In this document: piece by piece, positions 1-4,810 of the stretch
How the letters are laid out: each line of letters begins with the position of its first letter
Position numbering within the stretch: the first letter of the stretch is position 1
Source: Comamonadaceae bacterium
GTDB taxonomy: Bacteria; Pseudomonadota; Gammaproteobacteria; Burkholderiales; Burkholderiaceae_C
Reading direction: 5' to 3'
Assembly: GCA_947374505.1 (NCBI GenBank)
Contig: CANCCE010000160.1
Location: 1 to 6,371 of the forward strand
DNA length: 6,371 bases
Position numbers and translations under genes: made by a program
Notes under the pieces: model-generated
Seen by the model: only the letters and a program-made list of their open reading frames with translations
Database searches by the model: none
What the model was told of the DNA's origin: nothing

Positions 1-114
1 AAGGTCGTCAGCAGCGCTGACAGCCTCGATCAGCATCTGACCCATTCTGCCGGTAGCACCCGCAATAGCAATCTGCAGCGGTTGCGGCGCTGCGCCCGTC
101 GTGTCCGCGCTCAC
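1..114 (-). CDS. dapB: 4-hydroxy-tetrahydrodipicolinate reductase, N-terminal 38 codons (partial)
   Basis: Only the amino end is present; the rest lies left of the window. The product reduces 4-hydroxy-tetrahydrodipicolinate with NAD(P)H in the cytoplasm, giving the precursor of meso-diaminopimelate and lysine. The visible residues read IAIAGATGRMGQMLIEAV at residues 15-32, the typical first strand and glycine-rich nucleotide-binding loop (GxxGxxG, Gly19, Gly22, Gly25) of DapB. The start is taken as GTG at 114-112, because the frame is open from there and the GTG shares bases with the TGA stop of bamE (GTGA). That overlap suggests translational coupling to bamE. A 14-residue polar stretch precedes the fold, slightly longer than in some relatives, so a later start cannot be wholly excluded, although no good alternative start codon lies before the glycine loop. 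The family call is strong; the missing C-terminal domain cannot be checked. Confidence 0.9.
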   Translation of the reverse strand, partial: MSADTTGAAPQPLQIAIAGATGRMGQMLIEAVSAADDL

Positions 115-692
115 TGACGTGGGCTTTCGAGTGGCGGGTAGCTGGTGACAGGCGGTTGGGCGCGCATGGCCTCAGTCTCAGGCGTTGAATCAGGGGAGGA
201 CATTTTTTTGGCAGCAGCTTCCAGCTGGGCTGGGGTGGCTTCAAGCGGCGGGACCTTACCGAGTTTGCGGCGCTGGTCCATTTTGGCAATGAACTCGGTC
301 TCGCTGGGCATGGTGTCGCCAGCAAAGGTGTCGAGCAAGTCGCCTTTGAAGAAGACTGAATAGTTGAACGACTGAGCCGTCACGCCTTGGCGCTGCATCG
401 TGAAGACATAGTCCCAACGATCGGCGTGAAAAATGCTCGCCAACAAAGGGGTGCCGAGCAAATTGCGCACGTCGTTGCGGCTCATACCGGCACGCAATTG
501 CGCGACTTGTTCGCTGGAAATGAAATTGCCCTGAACGACATCGGCCCGGTAAGGGGTGATCCAGTTGACGGGATTGAATGCACTGGCGCTCGTTCTGGAC
601 GGCGCGGTGTTGGTGCTGGAGCAAGCTGCCAGCAGTGCGCACGCTGCGACGATCAGACCAGCCATGAGGGGGGAGCGGTGGTTTACAGGCAT
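111..692 (-). CDS. bamE: Outer membrane protein assembly factor BamE (SmpA/OmlA lipoprotein)
   Basis: BamE is a small lipoprotein of the BAM complex, which folds and inserts beta-barrel proteins into the outer membrane. From the ATG at 692 the protein has 193 residues. A signal peptide (NHR, then a hydrophobic stretch at about residues 8-22) ends in a lipobox LAAC with Cys24 as the predicted lipidated residue. The SmpA/OmlA domain spans about residues 46-128: ITPYRADVVQGNF, then GMSRNDVRNLLGTPLL and WDYVF, close to the E. coli YRPDINQGN, GMTQQQV and GTPL motifs. E. coli BamE has 113 residues; this one has an extra C-terminal tail of about 65 residues rich in Ala, Pro, Glu and Ser, probably unstructured. 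An ATG at 722 in the same frame would add ten residues, but it sits against a likely -10 box, so 692 is preferred. The stop overlaps the GTG of dapB. The gene diverges from fur, as omlA does in Pseudomonas. Confidence 0.92.
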   Translation of the reverse strand: MPVNHRSPLMAGLIVAACALLAACSSTNTAPSRTSASAFNPVNWITPYRADVVQGNFISSEQVAQLRAGMSRNDVRNLLGTPLLASIFHADRWDYVFTMQRQGVTAQSFNYSVFFKGDLLDTFAGDTMPSETEFIAKMDQRRKLGKVPPLEATPAQLEAAAKKMSSPDSTPETEAMRAQPPVTSYPPLESPRQ

Positions 693-710
693 GACAATAT
701 GTGTGGCGAT

Positions 711-726
711 ATGATGGATCATTGTA
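711..726 (-). promoter_or_regulatory. Candidate bamE promoter -10 box with adjoining Fur-box-like palindrome
   Basis: Read on the minus strand, 726-721 is TACAAT, five of six matches to the sigma-70 -10 consensus. No good -35 is visible at 16-18 bp. Immediately downstream, 711-722 is a perfect inverted repeat, ATGAT-GG-ATCAT. The right half with its flank (ATCATTGTA) matches seven of nine positions of the Fur consensus half ATCATTATC; the left half matches poorly and the spacer has one extra base. A Fur site here could serve fur autoregulation or bamE. The -10 is plausible; the Fur assignment is speculative. Confidence 0.35.
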
Positions 727-795
727 GCGGCTGGGTACAGTTGGACATTGGGTGCGACGCCCTGTTCATCCCCTGAAAATTCCCTGAGAAAATCC

Positions 796-1242
796 ATGAG
801 CAACATTGATGAATTGAAAAGTACCGGCCTCAAGGCAACGCTGCCGCGACTGAAAATTCTTGAGATTTTTCAAATCGGTAAGCAGCGACACATGACCGCT
901 GAAGATGTCTTTCGGGTGCTGCTCGAAGAACGTTCCGACATCGGCCTGGCCACGGTCTATCGGGTGTTGGCCCAGTTTGAACAAGCCGGCTTGCTGAATC
1001 GTAGCAACTTTGAGTCGGGCAAGGCTGTTTACGAGATCAATGAGGGGCAGCACCATGACCATCTGGTCTGTCTGGACTGTGGCAAGGTAGAGGAGTTTTA
1101 CGATGCCGAGATTGAAAAGCGGCAAAACGACGTGGCGCAGACCAAGGGTTTCACGATCGCCGACCATTCACTGTCTATCTACGCTAATTGCACCAAGACG
1201 GCCTGTCCGCATCGGACGCTGTCAAGGCGCCTTCATCCTTGA
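796..1242 (+). CDS. fur: Ferric uptake regulator Fur
   Basis: Fur is a dimeric cytoplasmic repressor that binds Fe2+ and shuts off iron-uptake genes. The protein has 148 residues, the usual family length. The winged-helix DNA-binding domain covers about residues 1-83, including TAEDVFRVLLEE and the recognition helix region GLATVYRVLAQFEQAGL (50-66). The dimerisation and metal-binding domain follows. Metal ligands are all present: His32, Glu80, HHDH at 86-89, Glu100 and His124, plus two cysteine pairs for structural zinc, CLDC (92-95) and CTKTAC (132-137). The ATG at 796 is chosen because MSNIDELKSTGLKATLPRLKIL is the standard N-terminus; a weak Shine-Dalgarno GAGA lies six bases upstream. The final TLSRRLHP tail after CPHR is unremarkable. 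fur diverges from bamE and converges on hprK with a 40-bp gap, so it is probably a single-gene unit with its own promoter, which I could not place firmly. Confidence 0.96.
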   Translation: MSNIDELKSTGLKATLPRLKILEIFQIGKQRHMTAEDVFRVLLEERSDIGLATVYRVLAQFEQAGLLNRSNFESGKAVYEINEGQHHDHLVCLDCGKVEEFYDAEIEKRQNDVAQTKGFTIADHSLSIYANCTKTACPHRTLSRRLHP

Positions 1243-1282
1243 TACCTGAGTCATCGGCAGGGTTTCTGCGTGTGCTTTTAAT

Positions 1283-2233
1283 TTAGTCGCCGCTTTCCAT
1301 GGCCTTGCGGTGCCGCTCCACAAAATCTTGGTAAGTGTTGACACCGCGCAGTTGCAAGATGGCGTTGCGTACCGCGGCCTCTACCAGTACAGCGATGTTA
1401 CGACCGGCCTCGACCTGAATGATCACTTTGCGCACGGGAATGCCGAGCAAGTCCTGCGTCAGGGGCTCATACGGAATGCGCTCGTATTCACGTTCCAGCG
1501 TTTCACGCCGGACCAAATGCACAATGAGCTTGAGCCGGAGCTTGCGGCGGACGGCGGTCTCGCCAAAAATCGCTTTGATGTCAAGCAAACCGATGCCGCG
1601 CACCTCGAGCAGATTTTGCAAGAGTTCGGGGCATCGGCCTTCAATCGTGGTTTGGTTGATGCGGAAAAGATCGACGGCGTCATCCGCCACCAAGCCATGA
1701 CCGCGTGAAATCAGTTCAAGTCCGAGTTCGCTTTTGCCGAGGCCGGATTCGCCCGTGATCATCACGCCCATGCCCAGAATATCCATGAATACGCCATGCA
1801 TGGAGGTGCGGTCAGCAAAGTGCTTTGACAGGTAAGCGCGCAGCACGTCAATCACGAAGGCGGCAGATTCTGACGTGGCGAACATCGGTAGCTGGCCGCG
1901 TTCGCACATGGAAATCAAGGTGTCAGGCGCGGTCTGGCCATCCGCCACGACCATCACCGGGGGTTCTAAAGTGATGATGCGGGAGATGCGACGCGCGCAG
2001 TCTTCCTTGCTGCTCTTGGTCAGGTAAGCGACTTCGCGCTCGCCCAGAATTTGCACCCGGTAAGGGTGGATGTAATTCAGGTAGCCGACCAAGTCAGCAC
2101 CGGAGCGGGCAGCCCGCACAGCCACTTCGTCGAAGCGACGATCCGAAGCACCGAGCCCTGCGACCCACTGCCATTTCAGTGCGGCGCGGTGATCTTCAAA
2201 GAGGGCTTCAGCGCTGATAACGGAGGGCTTCAT
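1283..2233 (-). CDS. hprK: HPr kinase/phosphorylase
   Basis: HprK uses ATP or pyrophosphate to phosphorylate a conserved serine of HPr-type proteins and also removes that phosphate. In beta- and alphaproteobacteria without a full sugar PTS it acts on the phosphocarrier of the nitrogen-related PTS. The protein has 316 residues, the family norm. The N-terminal domain is about 1-130. The C-terminal kinase domain contains the catalytic His146 in HGVFMDILGMG, the P-loop GESGLGKS (161-168), the acidic pair Asp184-Asp185 in LVADDAVDL, the family signature LEVRGIGLLDI (209-219), and the downstream loop IPVRKVIIQVEAGRN (265-279). The ATG at 2233 gives the usual start MKPSVISAEALFEDHR; its Shine-Dalgarno is weak. 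It lies 19 bp behind ptsN on the same strand, so both are probably one transcript. Its 3' end faces fur. Confidence 0.96.
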   Translation of the reverse strand: MKPSVISAEALFEDHRAALKWQWVAGLGASDRRFDEVAVRAARSGADLVGYLNYIHPYRVQILGEREVAYLTKSSKEDCARRISRIITLEPPVMVVADGQTAPDTLISMCERGQLPMFATSESAAFVIDVLRAYLSKHFADRTSMHGVFMDILGMGVMITGESGLGKSELGLELISRGHGLVADDAVDLFRINQTTIEGRCPELLQNLLEVRGIGLLDIKAIFGETAVRRKLRLKLIVHLVRRETLEREYERIPYEPLTQDLLGIPVRKVIIQVEAGRNIAVLVEAAVRNAILQLRGVNTYQDFVERHRKAMESGD

Positions 2234-2252
2234 GCAAGTCTTCGGGTGACGC

Positions 2253-2723
2253 TCAGGGGTGCTTGTGAGTCGAATGCCAGGTGGAGATGAGTTGGTGCAG
2301 GTCCGCGGCCGAAGGGCTAAGTTTGAGTTGCTCGCGCAACCCGCTGTCGCTCAACAGTTCGGCAATTTCCGACAAAATTTCTAAATGTTTTTGCGTTGCT
2401 GCTTCAGGCACCAACAGAAAAATCAACAACCGAACGGCTTGCTCATCAGGGGCGTCAAAGCCAATCGGGGCGGCCAGTTGGAAGACTGCCGCCAAGGGTG
2501 CCTTCAAGCCTTTGATGCGTCCGTGCGGAATCGCAACGCCGTGGCCCAAGCCTGTGGAGCCGAGCCTTTCGCGGGCAAACAGGCTGTCAGTGACGAGGGC
2601 GCGGTTCAGCCCGTGCAGGTTTTCAAAAAGCAAGCCAGCTTCTTCGAACGCGCGCTTCTTACTGGTGGCTTCAAGGCCGACCAAAATTTGGGCAGGGGGG
2701 AGTATTTGCGAAAGACGGTTCAT
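2253..2723 (-). CDS. ptsN: PTS IIA-like nitrogen regulatory protein EIIA-Ntr
   Basis: EIIA-Ntr is the end acceptor of the PtsP-NPr-EIIA-Ntr phosphorelay. It passes no phosphate to a sugar; in other proteobacteria it controls potassium uptake, sigma factor balance and carbon/nitrogen responses by binding partners. From the ATG at 2723 the protein has 156 residues, as usual. The phosphorylated histidine is His67 in the motif GHGVAIPHGR (59-68); other typical parts are LFARERLGSTGLGHG before it, and LIFLLVPEAATQKHLEILSEIAELLSD (100-126). A TTG twelve bases upstream (2735) is in frame, but ATG 2723 has GAAG six bases before it and gives the canonical MNRLSQILPP, so it is preferred. It follows the hpf terminator and precedes hprK by 19 bp, which fits joint control of the nitrogen PTS. 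Confidence 0.95.
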   Translation of the reverse strand: MNRLSQILPPAQILVGLEATSKKRAFEEAGLLFENLHGLNRALVTDSLFARERLGSTGLGHGVAIPHGRIKGLKAPLAAVFQLAAPIGFDAPDEQAVRLLIFLLVPEAATQKHLEILSEIAELLSDSGLREQLKLSPSAADLHQLISTWHSTHKHP

Positions 2724-2743
2724 AACAATCTTCAAGTCGCCGA

Positions 2744-2749
2744 ATTATG
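2744..2749 (-). promoter_or_regulatory. Candidate -10 box of the ptsN-hprK promoter
   Basis: On the minus strand 2749-2744 reads CATAAT, five of six matches to TATAAT, ending 20 bases before the ptsN start codon. It lies just downstream of the hpf terminator, where a new promoter is expected. The -35 region is poor (no TTGAC-like hexamer at 16-18 bp), so this is suggestive only. Confidence 0.35.
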
Positions 2750-2782
2750 CACTTGCTCAGACCGCGACGAACGAGAGCACAT

Positions 2783-2811
2783 AAAAAAGCCGCCAGATGT
2801 GTGTGGCGGCT
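2783..2811 (-). terminator. Rho-independent terminator downstream of hpf
   Basis: On the minus strand an uninterrupted 8-bp stem, AGCCGCCA (2811-2804) and TGGCGGCT (2795-2788), closes an 8-base loop and is followed directly by a run of six T, of which the first overlaps the stem end. The stem is GC-rich. It is oriented to end transcription coming from hpf, 55 bp after the hpf stop, and so separates hpf from ptsN-hprK, at least in part. Confidence 0.85.
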
Positions 2812-2813
2812 AG

Positions 2814-2841
2814 GTCAGGCCTGACTGCCCTGACTGGGCAG
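2814..2841. repeat. Two adjoining inverted repeats between hpf and its terminator
   Basis: Positions 2814-2825 form a perfect 12-bp palindrome, GTCAGGCCTGAC. It abuts a second inverted repeat, CTGCCC-TGACT-GGGCAG (2825-2841), a 6-bp stem with a 5-base loop. Both would sit in the 3' untranslated region of the hpf mRNA upstream of the terminator hairpin. They may stabilise the transcript end or be a protein-binding site; nothing in the sequence decides which. Confidence 0.5.
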
Positions 2842-2865
2842 GAGCAGCAAGAAAAACGCTGAACG

Positions 2866-3195
2866 TTAATCCTGATACTTGGCTGCCACATGGTGGTGGG
2901 CTTGGGTCTTTTCCTTGTGCCGACCGACTTGGCGGTCCAATTTGTCCGCCAGTTCATCGACTGCCGCATAGAGGTCGGCGTGCGAGCTTTCTGCGAACAG
3001 ATCGCGACCTTTAACGTGCACATTGCATTCGGCGCGTTGTCGAAGTTCTTTTTCTTTCATGTTGTCGACTGTTAAGAGGACTTTGATGTCGACCACCTGG
3101 TCAAAATGTCGGGCAATTCGATCGAGTTTCGTGGTCACATAACCACGCAGGGCGGGGGTGACTTCAAGGTGGTGGCCGCTGATCGTCAAGTTCAT
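2866..3195 (-). CDS. hpf: Ribosome hibernation promoting factor (short HPF/RaiA family)
   Basis: HPF proteins bind the decoding centre of the 30S subunit in stationary phase and help inactive 70S ribosomes pair into 100S particles. From the ATG at 3195 the product has 109 residues, in the range of the short form (E. coli HPF 95); the long C-terminal dimerisation domain is absent. The fold is shown by MNLTISGHHLEVTPALRGYVTTKL at the start, then the basic and beta segments KVLLTVDNMKEKELRQRAE and CNVHVKGRDLFAES, and the helix DLYAAVDELADKLDRQVGRHK (75-94). The start is fixed by a strong Shine-Dalgarno, AAGGAGT, on the minus strand at 3207-3201, five bases upstream; an ATG at 3213 lies above that site and is rejected. 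The histidine-rich tail (AHHH, 99-102) follows the fold. A terminator lies 55 bp downstream. The rpoN gene that often precedes hpf in other genomes is not here. Confidence 0.93.
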   Translation of the reverse strand: MNLTISGHHLEVTPALRGYVTTKLDRIARHFDQVVDIKVLLTVDNMKEKELRQRAECNVHVKGRDLFAESSHADLYAAVDELADKLDRQVGRHKEKTQAHHHVAAKYQD

Positions 3196-3284
3196 AAAAG
3201 ACTCCTTTTCCATTGGGAAGGGGTTTTAAAAGAGGCCGCAGGACGGATGTCACTGATGGCTTACGGAACTTCGCTTGCGAATTA

Positions 3285-3313
3285 ACTATGCGCCTGAAGG
3301 CCGCTAATTGCAA
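3285..3313 (-). promoter_or_regulatory. Candidate hpf promoter (sigma-70 type)
   Basis: On the minus strand TTGCAA (3313-3308, four of six to TTGACA) is followed after exactly 17 bp by CATAGT (3290-3285, four of six to TATAAT). A transcript from here would have a leader of about 80 bases before hpf. The -35 hexamer overlaps an inverted repeat, TTGCA-N9-TGCAA (3308-3326), that could be an operator. Fit to consensus is moderate. Confidence 0.35.
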
Positions 3314-3329
3314 ACTTGTGATGCAACAA

Positions 3330-3590
3330 ATCGCAGCGTTTTCTGCAGCGCTTTAGGGATGATCTGTCCGTGAGTTGGGCATGACCTCGATTTATGAATG
3401 ACGACGACTTTAATTTTGGCTGGATATTTATATTTGTAGTTTTTTGGTACTCATTAATTCGGTGTCGTTGGCGTGTATTTTTTTTAATTACTTTTGAGTT
3501 GTCATCCGTGAGGGGGCATGCGTTTGGTAAAACTTGGGCTCAGCTCAAATTTCAAGCTGCACCGCTGCAAAGGTTTTGAGTCGCGACGCC
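3330..3590. other. Non-coding AT-rich island between hpf and corA
   Basis: No convincing gene lies here. From 3421 to 3500 only 22 of 80 bases are G or C, far below the flanking genes, with T-runs including eight T at 3478-3485. A 61-codon frame at 3394-3579 would encode a product with a hydrophobic stretch (GWIFIFVVFWYSLI), but it has no ribosome binding site and its base composition follows the AT-rich DNA. A small inverted repeat, CAGCT-N9-AGCTG, lies at 3541-3559. The stretch may hold activator or nucleoid-protein binding sites or be a decayed insertion; I cannot tell. Confidence 0.5.
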
Positions 3591-3592
3591 AA

Positions 3593-3601
3593 TGCCATAA
3601 T
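3593..3601 (+). promoter_or_regulatory. Candidate corA promoter, extended -10 box
   Basis: TGCCATAAT carries the extended -10 dinucleotide TG (3593-3594), one spacer base, and CATAAT (3596-3601, five of six to TATAAT). The -35 region is weak, as is often tolerated with an extended -10. Transcription would begin near 3608, giving a corA leader of about 175 bases that contains the hairpin and small upstream ORFs described below. Confidence 0.45.
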
Positions 3602-3653
3602 GCCGGCCATGTTCAATGACGGAGAAATCCTTGGAAAGCAGTCCTAGTTGCTA

Positions 3654-3696
3654 GCTTTCAATCCCGCAGGGTAACGACTGCGCTGGGGTTGAAAGC
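3654..3696 (+). promoter_or_regulatory. Strong stem-loop in the corA 5' leader
   Basis: GCTTTCAATCCC (3654-3665) pairs with GGGGTTGAAAGC (3685-3696) over twelve consecutive positions, eleven Watson-Crick plus one G-U. Inside, GCAG (3666-3669) can pair with CTGC (3678-3681), leaving a 3-base bulge and an 8-base loop (3670-3677). No T-run follows, so it is not an intrinsic terminator. The 3' arm contains the purine-rich bases just ahead of the ATG of the 21-codon upstream ORF. Its GGGGTTG (3685-3691) can instead pair with CAACCCC (3710-3716), so two mutually exclusive folds exist. I do not recognise it as a known riboswitch class. The pairing is plain in the sequence; a regulatory role is inferred. 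Confidence 0.55.
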
Positions 3697-3697
3697 G

Positions 3698-3763
3698 ATG
3701 CACATCCACCAACCCCGCCCCGTGCGGCCTTGTATGACCAAGCCCGTACGCGTCCGCCCTTGA
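3698..3763 (+). CDS. Possible proline-rich leader peptide upstream of corA
   Basis: A 21-codon ORF begins MHIHQPRPVRP and ends KPVRVRP followed by TGA. It has five Pro (6, 8, 11, 16, 21) and four Arg, and the last sense codon is Pro, a context known to slow translation termination. The start codon follows GGGGTTGAAAGCG, a possible ribosome binding site that is buried in the leader stem. The stop lies 19 bases before the corA start codon and directly precedes a small hairpin, TCCC-AAC-GGGA (3765-3775), that covers part of the corA Shine-Dalgarno. In Salmonella, short proline-containing leader ORFs control mgtA, mgtCBR and corA. The resemblance is in layout only, and a chance ORF in C-rich DNA remains possible. 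Confidence 0.35.
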   Translation: MHIHQPRPVRPCMTKPVRVRP

Positions 3764-3782
3764 ATCCCAACGGGAGTCCTTC

Positions 3783-4769
3783 ATGATTAACATTTTCACG
3801 CTCGTCAATGGGCGTCTTTTCCAGGAAGAAATCGAGTCACTGGAAGAGCTGTCCAAGTTCAACCCGATCTGGGTCGATCTGGAGTCCCCAACACCTGAAG
3901 AAAAATACTGGATCAAGCAGTATTACGGCCAGTCCATCCCTGACAACGTGATGGATGAAGACATTGAAGAGTCAGCCCGTTTTTACGAAGAAGACAACGG
4001 CGAGTTACATATTCGCTCAGACTTTTTGATTGCCGACGCCGATGAGCCGCGCACGGTTCGGGTCGCTTTTATCTTGAATCTGGTCAACGACGATCTGAAA
4101 AACAAGGGCGTTCTTTTCTCCATCCATGATGAAGACGTTCCCGTGTTTCGGCTGCTGCGGATGCGGGCCCGCCGCTCTCTCGGACTGATCGAAGACGCGA
4201 AAGAAGTCTTGCTCAAATTGTTTGACGCAGACGCGGAGTATTCAGCCGACACGCTAGAAGGTATTTATGTCGACCTGGAAAAAGTCAGCACCAAAGTGCT
4301 TTCAGGTGACCTGACCGATGTGATGGCTGGCGAGGTGCTGGGAGCGATTGCCCGGCATGAAGACTTGAGCGGGCGGATTCGCCGCAACATGATGGACACC
4401 CGGCGCGCGGTGAGCTTCATGATGCGCAGCAAGATGCTCAATGCCGAACAGTTTGAAGAGGCTCGGCAAATTTTGCGGGACATCGATTCGCTTGACTCGC
4501 ACACGGCCTTTTTGTTCGACAAGATCAACTTTTTGATGGACGCGACCGTGGGTTTTATCAACATCAATCAGAACAAGATCATCAAGATTTTCTCGGTGGC
4601 CAGTGTGGCGTTGTTGCCGCCGACTTTGATTGCCAGCTCCTACGGCATGAACTTCAAGTTCATGCCGGAGCTGGATTGGTCGCTGGGTTATCCGTATGCG
4701 TTGGCGTTGATGGTGGCCAGCGCCTTGGTGCCGATGTGGTACTTCCGCCGTCGTGGTTGGTTGAAGTAG
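3783..4769 (+). CDS. corA: Magnesium/cobalt transport protein CorA
   Basis: CorA is a homopentameric inner-membrane channel and the main Mg2+ uptake route in many bacteria; it also passes Co2+ and Ni2+. The product has 328 residues, close to the family length (E. coli 316). The large N-terminal cytoplasmic domain covers about 1-240, with the long stalk helix rich in charged residues before the membrane. Two transmembrane segments close the protein: about 266-287 (IIKIFSVASVALLPPTLIASSY) and about 303-321. The signature YGMNF places the GMN selectivity motif at 288-290, and the acidic periplasmic loop MPELDW follows. The basic end RRRGWLK is typical. The ATG at 3783 has GGGAG six bases upstream (3772-3776). 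It has an unusually structured leader and converges on mtnN with 22 bp between stops. Confidence 0.96.
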   Translation: MINIFTLVNGRLFQEEIESLEELSKFNPIWVDLESPTPEEKYWIKQYYGQSIPDNVMDEDIEESARFYEEDNGELHIRSDFLIADADEPRTVRVAFILNLVNDDLKNKGVLFSIHDEDVPVFRLLRMRARRSLGLIEDAKEVLLKLFDADAEYSADTLEGIYVDLEKVSTKVLSGDLTDVMAGEVLGAIARHEDLSGRIRRNMMDTRRAVSFMMRSKMLNAEQFEEARQILRDIDSLDSHTAFLFDKINFLMDATVGFININQNKIIKIFSVASVALLPPTLIASSYGMNFKFMPELDWSLGYPYALALMVASALVPMWYFRRRGWLK

Positions 4770-4776
4770 GCCGCGG

Positions 4777-4810
4777 GCTGCCGGTTTGAGCTTAGGCCGG
4801 TTCCGGCAGC
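4777..4810. terminator. Inverted repeat between convergent corA and mtnN
   Basis: GCTGCCGG (4777-4784) and CCGGCAGC (4803-4810) form a perfect 8-bp GC-rich stem around an 18-base loop. It straddles the 22-bp gap between the corA and mtnN stop codons and enters the end of mtnN. There is no T-run on either strand, so it is a weak candidate for a bidirectional terminator or a 3'-end stabilising hairpin. Confidence 0.35.

Noticed and set aside
748..795. Upstream TTG start for fur adding 16 residues
   Set aside because: The family N-terminus begins at the ATG at 796, and the extra residues (GATPCSSPENSLRKS) have no counterpart.
1257..1285. Terminator between convergent fur and hprK
   Set aside because: Only a 4-bp GCAG/CTGC stem, with TTTTAATTT several bases later; too weak to call.
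2724..2735. TTG start for ptsN at 2735
   Set aside because: ATG 2723 gives the canonical N-terminus and has GAAG at proper spacing, which lies within the would-be TTG extension.
3300..3330. Sigma-54 (-24/-12) promoter upstream of hpf, suggested by repeated TTGCA
   Set aside because: The invariant GG of the -24 element is missing at the required distance from TTGC.
3394..3579. 61-codon frame starting MNDDDFNFGW with a hydrophobic segment, possible small membrane protein
   Set aside because: No Shine-Dalgarno, the hydrophobic residues come from T-rich codons of the AT island, and the second half does not resemble a protein family. Kept only as part of the intergenic description.
3654..3696. 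Intrinsic terminator in the corA leader
   Set aside because: The stem is strong, but no T-run follows on either strand.
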